Origin: Mucilaginibacter sp.
Lineage (GTDB): Bacteria; Bacteroidota; Bacteroidia; Sphingobacteriales; Sphingobacteriaceae
Assembly: GCF_028288185.1 (NCBI RefSeq)
Contig: NZ_JAQBOF010000010.1
Coordinates: 54,759 to 118,758, forward strand
Direction of reading: 5' to 3'
DNA: 64,000 nucleotides
Within the stretch, counting starts at the first letter, position 1. Each line of letters begins with the position of its first letter. This document shows, piece after piece, positions 17,103 to 24,818 of this stretch. The translations under genes and the position numbers were made by a program. A model generated the notes under the pieces. It ran no database searches, was not told where the DNA came from, and worked only from the letters and a program-made list of their open reading frames with translations.

Positions 17103-17498
17103 TTATGCTAACACTTTCTTTAATGTATTAACTTCATGATCTGCTAGTTTTTGCAGTGGGCCTGATGCCATCATTTTCATCATCATATTTAACTCGGCAT
17201 TTATGGTGAAGGTAACAGCGGTTGTGTCGCCATTAACTGCTAGATCCCATTTAAGCTGTACAGCAAAAGGCGGTTTGCCGGTGGCGATGATGTTGATTGC
17301 CTTATTTTCAACACGTCCTGAGATCTTTAGAGAAAGATAAGTCATGTTTTGGATATTGAAACTGGCTTCATCTACAGTAGAGGTCCAATCCAACACACTA
17401 TCAGGCATTAGCTGTTGATGATTATTAAAATCAGCTAAGAACTGATATACATCACTTACTGATTTATTTATATTTATTTTACTTTCAAAAGTAGCCAT
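17103..17498 (-). CDS. SRPBCC/START-like domain protein
   Basis: A 131-residue soluble protein that fills one SRPBCC (START/Bet v1-like) fold. It opens with the typical FESKININKSVSDVYQFLADFNNHQQLMPD segment, has several beta-strands, and ends in an amphipathic helix (LADHEVNTLKKVL). Such proteins bind hydrophobic ligands, and no ligand can be inferred. It starts 3 nt after pyrE on the same strand, so they form an operon, but a role in pyrimidine synthesis is not implied. Confidence 0.8.
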   Translation of the reverse strand: MATFESKININKSVSDVYQFLADFNNHQQLMPDSVLDWTSTVDEASFNIQNMTYLSLKISGRVENKAINIIATGKPPFAVQLKWDLAVNGDTTAVTFTINAELNMMMKMMASGPLQKLADHEVNTLKKVLA

Positions 17499-17501
17499 GT
17501 T

Positions 17502-18155
17502 TTATTCAGCAGTTTCTGTGCCCCAGGTTGACGGACTTTCGCGCCATTCTCTTAATACGTCAACATCTTTGCGAGATATGTATTGATGTTCTTCGGCATA
17601 GTTTAATAAAGCTGTATAGTTTGATAGCGTTATAAATGGACAATTAGCAGCTTTAAAATTCTCTGTTGCTATATCAAATCCATAGCTAAATATGGCGGCT
17701 AAACCAGCTACATCATAACCTGCATCGCGTAAAGCTGCAACGGCTTGCAAGCTGCTTTTTCCGGTTGATATCAGGTCTTCAATAACAACAACACGTTTGC
17801 CGGTAAGTATATCGCCCTCTATCATATTGCCTGTACCATGTTCTTTTGGTTTGGCTCGAACATAAATAAATGGCAAGCCTAACTCTTGCGCTACTAATGC
17901 GCCTTGCGGTATACCCGCGGTGGCAACCCCGGCTATACAACCAACCGATCCAAATTTTTCCTGGATGATCTTGGTTAATTGCTGCCTTATATAAGTACGT
18001 ATGGTTGGATGTGAAAGCGTAATACGATTATCGCAGTATATAGGCGATTTCCAACCAGAAGCCCATGTAAAAGGATTATTAGGTTGTAATTTAATTGCTT
18101 TAATTTGCAACAGAAATTCCGCTACCTGTTGTTCGGTTTCAGTAGTATTAAACAT
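17502..18155 (-). CDS. pyrE: Orotate phosphoribosyltransferase
   Basis: Converts orotate and PRPP to OMP in de novo pyrimidine synthesis. The 217-residue protein has FTWASGWKSPIYCDNR near the N-terminus, the ligand-binding YVRAKPKEHGTGN loop, and the PRPP motif VVVIEDLISTGKSS. The start is well supported because family members begin just before the VAEFLLQIKAIKL segment. Its ATG shares the palindrome CATG (18153-18156) with the ATG of the divergent NUDIX gene. There is therefore no intergenic space, and its promoter must lie inside the NUDIX coding region. Confidence 0.95.
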   Translation of the reverse strand: MFNTTETEQQVAEFLLQIKAIKLQPNNPFTWASGWKSPIYCDNRITLSHPTIRTYIRQQLTKIIQEKFGSVGCIAGVATAGIPQGALVAQELGLPFIYVRAKPKEHGTGNMIEGDILTGKRVVVIEDLISTGKSSLQAVAALRDAGYDVAGLAAIFSYGFDIATENFKAANCPFITLSNYTALLNYAEEHQYISRKDVDVLREWRESPSTWGTETAE

Positions 18156-18792
18156 GGCTCAAAAATACAGAATTTATATTAACCAAAAGGTTATCTTATT
18201 AACAGAATCTGAACCGAAGAAATCAGAGCATTATCAAAAGATTGATAGCCAGGCATTTGATCTTAAAATAATTTACACCTGGATACTGGCGCACAAGAAT
18301 GATCTGTTTTACATATTGTGTAAGGATGCAAAATCATTCCTGAAACAAATTAAGCAAAGCGTTAATGTTATTGAGGCCGCAGGCGGTTTGGTGAAGAATG
18401 AAAACAAGGATCTTTTGTTTATCTATCGTAACGATAAATGGGATCTGCCGAAAGGCAAAATAGAAAAAGGCGAGACCATTAAGGAGGCCGCCGTACGCGA
18501 AGTAGAGGAGGAGTGCAATATTGTAGTAAGCAAACGCGGCGATAAAATATGCAAAACCTACCACGTATATATCTACAAAAACGAAGTGGTTTTAAAGAAG
18601 ACCCACTGGTATAAAATGAAGGCCAAAGGGCAAAATAAACTAAAACCTCAAATAGAAGAAGGTATAACTGATGTACGCTGGTTTAAACCTAATGACATTG
18701 ACGCTATTTTAACCAATACCTTCCCATCTATTTTAGATGTACTGGCAGCGATGGACTTGATTACAGAAAAGCCAAAGCTTCTTTCGGAATAA
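18154..18792 (+). CDS. NUDIX hydrolase
   Basis: A 212-residue protein starting at the ATG at 18154 (MAQKYRIYIN...), chosen over an in-frame upstream extension that would run antisense inside pyrE. The N-terminal 70 residues form a lineage-specific extension. The NUDIX box is at about 101-123: G(x5)E(x7)REVEEECNI, with all the metal-binding glutamates but Asn where the consensus has the final Gly. Substrates of this family are nucleoside diphosphates linked to X, and the actual one is unknown. Its 3' end overlaps convergent coaD by 32 nt. Confidence 0.88.
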   Translation: MAQKYRIYINQKVILLTESEPKKSEHYQKIDSQAFDLKIIYTWILAHKNDLFYILCKDAKSFLKQIKQSVNVIEAAGGLVKNENKDLLFIYRNDKWDLPKGKIEKGETIKEAAVREVEEECNIVVSKRGDKICKTYHVYIYKNEVVLKKTHWYKMKAKGQNKLKPQIEEGITDVRWFKPNDIDAILTNTFPSILDVLAAMDLITEKPKLLSE

Positions 18793-19222
18793 ACTGCGTT
18801 ACATCGCCGTTATAACGCAGTATTTCGCGCACAATGGTTGAACTGATAGACGAATAACCCGGTTTACTTACAATAAATATACTTTCAATATCGGGCGCTA
18901 AAGAGTGGTTCATTTGGGCGATAGCTTTTTCGTATTCAAAATCTGATACGGTACGAATGCCACGGATCATGTAGGCGGCACCAATACTTTTGCAGAAGTT
19001 AACAGTAAGCCCCTCGTAGGCTATTATATGTATTTTGGGTTCCGTATCAAAAACAGCGCGCAGCATTTTCTCACGGGTTTCAATACTTAAAAAGCCGGGT
19101 TTGGTACTGTTGGCACCAATGCCAATATATACTTTATCAAACAAGCCTACCGATCTTTTCACAATATCAACATGAGCTTTGGTAACCGGATCAAATGATC
19201 CCGGGAAAAGGGCTATTTTCAT
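18761..19222 (-). CDS. coaD: Phosphopantetheine adenylyltransferase
   Basis: Penultimate enzyme of coenzyme A synthesis, transferring AMP from ATP to 4'-phosphopantetheine. The 153-residue protein has the nucleotidyltransferase start ALFPGSFDPVTKAHVDI, where the usual T-x-GH reads TKAH. It also has GIGANSTKPGF, the RGIRTVSDFEYE block and the SSISSTIVREI motif, all typical of CoaD. The last 32 nt overlap the convergent NUDIX gene. A 37-nt gap separates it from the upstream lipoprotein gene on the same strand. Confidence 0.95.
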   Translation of the reverse strand: MKIALFPGSFDPVTKAHVDIVKRSVGLFDKVYIGIGANSTKPGFLSIETREKMLRAVFDTEPKIHIIAYEGLTVNFCKSIGAAYMIRGIRTVSDFEYEKAIAQMNHSLAPDIESIFIVSKPGYSSISSTIVREILRYNGDVTQFIPKEALAFL

Positions 19223-19259
19223 GATTTGCTGTATTTTACGTAAAGATAAAGCTAAAAGA

Positions 19260-20276
19260 TCAGTTCTGTTTTATATTTTGTATAAAGCCATAATGTTTAA
19301 TGCCCGGCTTATTATTAGGTATCTGATCAAAGGCCTGGTAAAGAATATACTTTTTATTTTGATCAATACCTTTAAACATACTGCCGATTACTTGTTGTAT
19401 AGCATTGTTCTCTGCTTTTAAAGCAACGCTATCCGTAAGTTTAATGGTCGACTTATATTTTATCAACGGAAATATGCCCTCATGCCCGGCCTCGCCAATA
19501 AATTGGGGTTCTACAGAAAAAATTTGGGGTTTAGTTGTAACCTGGTCAATAACTACCGGGAACCTAAAACGGTTATTTGCTTCGTTTAAAATTGTAGCAG
19601 AGAAAATTCTCATCGTATCCTCATGGGTATATTTAAAAAAATCGCCTGCCGGATTAGCCAATTGTGAAGTTATAATGATCAGGTCAGTAGCATCTACTAA
19701 ATTTCCTTTATCATATTCCTCTTTCGACATTTTATAATAATCGGTCGCGGTTTTATTATTTATGCTATACTCACCAATCTGTAGTACATTTATCTTCCAC
19801 TCGTTGCCATACTTGCCGTAAACAACCAATATCAATCCATTTACCGGCAGATCTTTAGTTACCAGTAACGAGGTGTACATTTCCGCATTCATGGCTTTGT
19901 AGCTTACCATATAGTCGCTGATGTTTCCTTTGTTAGATAACAGTGTATCAGGCGGTCCTTTTACATGGTGCTTGGTATAATACTCGTCCAACACCTCATA
20001 ATCTTTAGCTTGAAAGTTTTGTGCCGAAGTATATATCAGCGTATCTAACTTTTTGCCTGCTTTTTGAAGCAGTTTTGGTGACAAAAGTGCTTTAATACCG
20101 TTGGTATCCCGCGCCATGATCGCTTTAAAAAGCTTTTGGTTTAGTTCTGTAATTTGCTTTTTAATATCACTGTTAATATCGCCATTTACCCATACGCCCG
20201 GCGTGCCTGAGTGGCAGCTTTGCAGTGTGATAATAACGCAAAGGGTTACTAAAATATGCAATACATGTTTTTTCAT
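19260..20276 (-). CDS. Lipoprotein of unknown function
   Basis: A 338-residue predicted lipoprotein with a hydrophobic leader and lipobox ending at Cys21 (TLQSC). After it, an alpha-helical segment (IKKQITELNQKLFKAIMARDTNGIKALLSPKLL) resembles the start of an NTF2/SnoaL-like region, but this is only an impression. No known catalytic motif is visible. It sits 3 nt after rsmD and 37 nt before coaD on the same strand, so it is probably part of that housekeeping operon. Confidence 0.75.
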   Translation of the reverse strand: MKKHVLHILVTLCVIITLQSCHSGTPGVWVNGDINSDIKKQITELNQKLFKAIMARDTNGIKALLSPKLLQKAGKKLDTLIYTSAQNFQAKDYEVLDEYYTKHHVKGPPDTLLSNKGNISDYMVSYKAMNAEMYTSLLVTKDLPVNGLILVVYGKYGNEWKINVLQIGEYSINNKTATDYYKMSKEEYDKGNLVDATDLIIITSQLANPAGDFFKYTHEDTMRIFSATILNEANNRFRFPVVIDQVTTKPQIFSVEPQFIGEAGHEGIFPLIKYKSTIKLTDSVALKAENNAIQQVIGSMFKGIDQNKKYILYQAFDQIPNNKPGIKHYGFIQNIKQN

Positions 20277-20279
20277 TGG

Positions 20280-20822
20280 TTAGTATACTAATTTTTTAAA
20301 AAACGAGAATGATGAGTGTCCATACGTACGCTGCTCAACAAATGCGGGGTGATTACTTAGGTTCTGCATGGATTGATGCTCCAGAATCAATAGACCATCA
20401 GGCGACAATAGATTTTTTTCAAAAATGATCTTCGGTATCTCCGGAATCTGGTTCATATCATACGGTGGATCGGCAAATATCAGATCATATTGTTCTGTTT
20501 CAACCTGCAGGTATTTAAAAATATCGGCCTTAAAAGTTTTTATATTGGTTAAGCCGTACTGGCGGCTGGTATCTTTAACATAGTTAATGCAGTGTATGCT
20601 ACGGTCAACTGCTATAACCTGTTTAGCGCCGCGTGATGCAAACTCGTAAGCAATATTGCCGGTACCGCAAAAAAGATCAAGTACCTTAATATCATCAAAC
20701 TCAATTTGGTTTAGCAGGATATTAAAAAGCGCCTCTTTAGCAAGGTCTGTAGTAGGGCGTACCGGTAAATTCTTAGGCGGATTAAGCCTTAATCCCTTTA
20801 AAGTACCTCCAATGATCCGCAT
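20280..20822 (-). CDS. rsmD: 16S rRNA (guanine(966)-N2)-methyltransferase
   Basis: SAM-dependent methyltransferase that modifies G966 of 16S rRNA. The 180-residue protein starts with the family signature MRIIGGTLKGLRL. It has the SAM-binding DLFCGTGN (49-56), acidic AVDRS, and the catalytic DPPY (118-121). It overlaps the DUF3822 gene by 25 nt, an arrangement I recognise as common in this family of bacteria, and is followed 3 nt later by a lipoprotein gene. Confidence 0.95.
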   Translation of the reverse strand: MRIIGGTLKGLRLNPPKNLPVRPTTDLAKEALFNILLNQIEFDDIKVLDLFCGTGNIAYEFASRGAKQVIAVDRSIHCINYVKDTSRQYGLTNIKTFKADIFKYLQVETEQYDLIFADPPYDMNQIPEIPKIIFEKNLLSPDGLLILEHQSMQNLSNHPAFVEQRTYGHSSFSFFKKLVY

Positions 20823-21610
20823 AATGACAATGCTGCTAAAGTCAATACCTGTTTTGAGTCTATTTGTTCAGGCAACTCTAATAATTGCGGGTTAAAGAAC
20901 ACTATGTGCTGGAAAAACTCGGCCAGCCGTAAGCTGTATCTATCTTCAGGCTTTAAGTTTCCGCTTAATTTTAGGTGTACGTTTTGAGCATATAGGTCTA
21001 ATTCTTCAACCACTAATGAGGTAAAATAAACCAGGTCGTCTTCGTTTTTATAGTCAAAATTATTGTAAAAGCGGATTTTGCCATCTTTAAAATATAAAAA
21101 TTCGGCTTTGCTATTCTCTGCATGCAGGTAAAGGTCCTGGTTTGACGGACTGTTTTGGGCGACAGCTGTTATCCAGCCTTTATTTAAGTAAACCGTATTA
21201 TCCATGTCAAACTTTTGCACTGCAGATAATATCTTTTCATCGACCTTATAAATAATAAAATTTTGGTTATCCAACACCTGTGCTAAAACGCCCTCATCAG
21301 GTTTTACATCCAGCAATCGGCCATAATTAGCTATTTGATTTTTACTAAAAAGCGGCGCAGGTACTAAGGTAAACCCGTTGGCAGGTAAGCCAACAACCAC
21401 TTTTTTATAAGTTGCTGTTAATTCTTCGGCCAGTTCCTGCGGGTCAGAAAGCTCATTTATACTGCAATTGGTATCCCAGGCAATTAACTGTTTCTTGTAG
21501 GTTATGGCATACGAAAATGACATAGCATCTACCTGTATTAACAACGTATAATAGTAGGCCTGGTTAAGATTAAACGATGGATCGCGGAAAGTGTAAATTT
21601 GTTCGCTCAT
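20798..21610 (-). CDS. DUF3822 family protein
   Basis: A 270-residue cytosolic protein typical of the Bacteroidota-only DUF3822 family, starting MSEQIYTFRDPSFN. It contains strands suggestive of an actin-like ATPase fold (KAEFLYFKDGKIRFYNNF), but I see no clear nucleotide motif. It is upstream of rsmD with a 25-nt overlap, so the proteins are probably co-produced. Function is unknown. A TAnnTTTG box lies only 8 nt before its ATG. Confidence 0.8.
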   Translation of the reverse strand: MSEQIYTFRDPSFNLNQAYYYTLLIQVDAMSFSYAITYKKQLIAWDTNCSINELSDPQELAEELTATYKKVVVGLPANGFTLVPAPLFSKNQIANYGRLLDVKPDEGVLAQVLDNQNFIIYKVDEKILSAVQKFDMDNTVYLNKGWITAVAQNSPSNQDLYLHAENSKAEFLYFKDGKIRFYNNFDYKNEDDLVYFTSLVVEELDLYAQNVHLKLSGNLKPEDRYSLRLAEFFQHIVFFNPQLLELPEQIDSKQVLTLAALSLCGSLEVL

Positions 21611-21618
21611 GCTGTTAA

Positions 21619-21626
21619 CAAAAGTA
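21619..21626 (-). promoter_or_regulatory. Candidate -7 promoter box for DUF3822-rsmD operon
   Basis: TACTTTTG on the minus strand matches TAnnTTTG. It is 8 nt before the start codon, which predicts an almost leaderless mRNA. Confidence 0.45.
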
Positions 21627-21669
21627 ATATTTTTTGAATTACTTAATTACTTATCTGCATTTTTGTTAG

Positions 21670-23100
21670 GTGACAGAAACAGATCATATCCGCAAAGCTT
21701 TTCCGCATGAACCTACCGCCCAGCAACAGGAGTTATTTAACAGGCTGCATAATTTTTTATTAAAGGAGGATGGTGACGAATGTTTTATTTTAAAAGGATA
21801 TGCCGGCACGGGTAAAACCACTATTGTAGGCGCGCTGGTAAAGGCGTTAAAAAGCTATAATTATAAATCGGTATTGTTGGCGCCAACCGGGCGGGCGGCT
21901 AAAGTAATTACCAGCTACTCGGGGCGTAAGGCTTTTACTATACATAAACGCATCTACCGCAAAAAAACAGCGCTAAATGTTGATGAATCATTTTCGATAG
22001 CCGATAACCTGGCCAGTAATACCCTGTTTATTATTGATGAGGCTTCCATGATATCTGACCAGATAAGTGGCAATAACCGCGATACATTGTTGTTTGACCT
22101 GGTTAAGTATGTTTATAATAAGAAGAATTGCAAGTTAATGCTGGTAGGCGATACCGCGCAATTACCGCCTGTAGGCTCTGATAACAGCCCCGCGCTGGAT
22201 GAACAATTAATGAAGATTGATTTTAGCCTGAACGTGTTTAGCTACGAACTAACTGATGTGCTGCGCCAGGGAAAAGACTCGGGGATATTGTATAATGCTA
22301 CACGTATTCGTGACATCATCCGTCAGGGAGTGGAGGTTATTCCGCAAATAACTACAAAAGGTTATACTGATGTTTTCAGGATGACGGGCGAGCGTTTGGA
22401 AGAAGGGTTGGAATATGCTTACAATAAATACGGTAATGAAAATACGCTGATCATCTGTCGATCCAATAAAAACGCCAACCTGTATAATAAACAAATACGT
22501 GCCCGGCTATTATGGCGCGAAGAAGAGCTAACCGGCGGCGACCAGCTAATGATAGTAAAGAACAACTACTTTTGGCTACAAGACCAGGAGGAGGGAAGCA
22601 CCGCTTTTATAGCCAATGGCGACATTGCCAAAATAAGGAAAGTGCGCAAATTTGAAGAAATGTATGGTTTCCGCTTCGCGGATGTACAGCTGGAGTTTAT
22701 TGATTATGCCGAGGACCCGGTTTTAGATTGTAAGGTTTTACTGGATACACTTTATTCTGAATCGCCCGCTTTACAACCTATAGATCAAAAGCGATTGTAC
22801 CTGGAAGCCATGAAAGATTACGACCATATACCCAACAAACGCGCCAAGCATAATGAGTTAAAGCTGAATCCCTATTATAACGCGCTTCAAATAAAGTTTG
22901 CTTACGCTATTACCTGCCATAAAGCGCAAGGCGGCCAATGGGATGCTGTTTTTGTAGATCAGGGATATTTAACCGATGAAATGGTAAATACCGACTTTTT
23001 ACGCTGGTTTTATACCGCCTGTACCCGTGCTACTAAAGAATTGTTTTTGGTAAATTTTAACGATAAGTTTTATGGCGGCCCGGTCGAGCAGCCATTCTAG
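21670..23100 (+). CDS. RecD-like ATP-dependent DNA helicase
   Basis: A 476-residue superfamily 1 helicase. It has Walker A GYAGTGKT (43-50), motif II FIIDEASMI and motif III GDTAQLPPVGSD. The C-terminal UvrD_C_2-type motif YAITCHKAQGGQWDAVFVD precedes the FYTACTRATKELFLV block. It resembles the RecD2/Dda type but lacks the long N-terminal extension of RecD2. The start is GTG at 21670, and no ATG occurs before the first conserved residues. The promoter region is shared with the divergent DUF3822 gene. A role in recombination or repair is inferred. Confidence 0.9.
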   Translation: MTETDHIRKAFPHEPTAQQQELFNRLHNFLLKEDGDECFILKGYAGTGKTTIVGALVKALKSYNYKSVLLAPTGRAAKVITSYSGRKAFTIHKRIYRKKTALNVDESFSIADNLASNTLFIIDEASMISDQISGNNRDTLLFDLVKYVYNKKNCKLMLVGDTAQLPPVGSDNSPALDEQLMKIDFSLNVFSYELTDVLRQGKDSGILYNATRIRDIIRQGVEVIPQITTKGYTDVFRMTGERLEEGLEYAYNKYGNENTLIICRSNKNANLYNKQIRARLLWREEELTGGDQLMIVKNNYFWLQDQEEGSTAFIANGDIAKIRKVRKFEEMYGFRFADVQLEFIDYAEDPVLDCKVLLDTLYSESPALQPIDQKRLYLEAMKDYDHIPNKRAKHNELKLNPYYNALQIKFAYAITCHKAQGGQWDAVFVDQGYLTDEMVNTDFLRWFYTACTRATKELFLVNFNDKFYGGPVEQPF

Positions 23101-23244
23101 CTATTTAAACAGCTTTTTTAGAAAAAAATACGCTGCTATAGCCAAAGCAAATAATATGATTACTTGCGACCAATTTGCTATGTGTTTTAAATAATACCCG
23201 GTTTCTGCAGGTTGGGCTGATAATATAATATATGCTGCTTTCAT
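23101..23244 (-). CDS. Small single-span membrane protein (47 residues)
   Basis: A short minus-strand ORF from ATG (23244) to TAG (23101) encodes 47 residues. A polar N-terminal part (SAQPAETGYYLKHIANW) is followed by one strongly hydrophobic helix (VIILFALAIAAYFFL) and a basic tail (KKLFK), the layout of a tail-anchored or bitopic small protein. It abuts the convergent helicase stop and lies 30 nt upstream of the histidine kinase gene's stop on the same strand. It is too short for usual gene callers, and no family is known to me. Confidence 0.5.
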   Translation of the reverse strand: MKAAYIILSAQPAETGYYLKHIANWSQVIILFALAIAAYFFLKKLFK

Positions 23245-23274
23245 AGTTCTTAGTAATTGAATAACCGGCTAAGT

Positions 23275-24600
23275 CTAAGCACTAACAGGTAGTTGTATTA
23301 AAAATGTTGTGCCCTTACCTTCCACACTGCTTACGCTTATCTTTCCTTTATGACTCTCTATAATTTGCTTAACAATACTTAGGCCCAAACCGGTAGATTT
23401 CTCGCCTTTTAAACCGGTACGGCCCGCTTTACTAAAGCGTTCAAAAATATGTGGGATCATATCCTGCGGGATGCCTAATCCATGATCTTTAACCTCGATA
23501 TTGATGATATTGCCTTTTTGATTTAAGTGCAATTCTACGTTGTCTGTTTCTTTCGAAAATTTAAGAGCATTGCTTATCAGGTTGTCCAACACTCGGGTAA
23601 ATTTCTCCTTGCTAAGCTGCGTATACAATGGGTTAACCGAGCTAATCAGTATAATAGTAATAGGGTTCTGTATCTTCCAGGCATCTATTATACCTTTCAA
23701 GTATTGGTTAAGTTCTATCTTTTTTGTTTCAATAATGTTTATGTTCTCGTTCCTGGCAGCCTCTAACAGATCATCCAAAATATCACGAGCCTTACTGCAC
23801 GATTCTTTAATCATGTTAACATTATCCTGCGTGTCCTCATCAATTTCTTCCAACTCCATCATCATCGCAATCGACTCGACAGCGCCTATAGGGTTACGCA
23901 GATCATGCGCTACCATGCCTAATACCTGGTTCTTAAATTCGCCTGCTTTTTCAATTTCAATATTCTTGCTTCTGATCTCTATGATCTGTTCATAATAACT
24001 GGCTTTGTACGAGAAAAAGTACCGGGATATTAAATAAAACCCTGATAGCAATACAACAGATATCAGCTGATCGTACAACATGCCGGTCGCATCCGCGTGA
24101 GCGTAAAGTAACAACGATGTAAAAGCTATTTCCGACAAGATCAATAGTATCAATACCTCATCATACTCGAACACACACATTACGCTGATAACAATTAATG
24201 CGATCAAATAGATGGTTAAGTTATTTCGCGGCTCGGAAGTAGCTATAAACGCCGAATACATACCGCTTAAAATGATATATAGTGAAAACAAAAACACAAA
24301 CAGGATCATGCCTGCATTAGCTTTTTTTGTCTTACGTATTTGGATAACCAATAAATGACTTATCAGGTAAAATACGGGGGTAAGTATAAGATACACCCAG
24401 TTGGTAAAGTCAAACTCAGGGAAATTTTGCGCTTTGGTAATACTGATAGGCAGGGCCAAAACCAATACCCTTAATATCACATTTATTAATAAAAATATTA
24501 GTGCGCAGTTACGGATAGACAACAAATTCTGTAACGTATAATAGTTACGGAATGCTACGCGATATTTACCGGGTACGCTTTTAAAGTAATGGGTATTCAA
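23275..24600 (-). CDS. Membrane sensor histidine kinase
   Basis: A 441-residue kinase with about six membrane helices in the N-terminal 200 residues and no extracytoplasmic sensor domain. The phosphoacceptor is His232 in MVAHDLRNPIGAVES. The ATPase domain has an N-box (LDNLISNALKFSKE), G1 (VKDHGLGIPQDM), an F-box (IFERF) and G2 (STGLGLSIVKQII). The membrane part may sense a membrane or hydrophobic signal. No response regulator is adjacent. The small membrane protein gene lies just downstream on the same strand. Confidence 0.9.
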   Translation of the reverse strand: MNTHYFKSVPGKYRVAFRNYYTLQNLLSIRNCALIFLLINVILRVLVLALPISITKAQNFPEFDFTNWVYLILTPVFYLISHLLVIQIRKTKKANAGMILFVFLFSLYIILSGMYSAFIATSEPRNNLTIYLIALIVISVMCVFEYDEVLILLILSEIAFTSLLLYAHADATGMLYDQLISVVLLSGFYLISRYFFSYKASYYEQIIEIRSKNIEIEKAGEFKNQVLGMVAHDLRNPIGAVESIAMMMELEEIDEDTQDNVNMIKESCSKARDILDDLLEAARNENINIIETKKIELNQYLKGIIDAWKIQNPITIILISSVNPLYTQLSKEKFTRVLDNLISNALKFSKETDNVELHLNQKGNIINIEVKDHGLGIPQDMIPHIFERFSKAGRTGLKGEKSTGLGLSIVKQIIESHKGKISVSSVEGKGTTFLIQLPVSA

Positions 24601-24818
24601 TTCAATTAATTATGGGTATCCAAAAATATAAAAAATGTGCATTGATTTATAGCTAACCTGCTTTTTTACTGTTTATTAACAACTTTTGTTAAATTAATTG
24701 GTTGTTAAGAAAACTATAATTACTTAATAAGCAATTGACAAAAAGACATACCAATTTATTATAAAATGACATTATTTCATAAATGCAGTTGTGGCAAGTA
24801 TTTTGACTAAGTACAAAT

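Noticed and set aside
18001..18153. N-terminal extension of the NUDIX protein by 51 residues
   Set aside because: The extension would be encoded antisense within conserved pyrE sequence, and the ATG at 18154 gives a natural start.
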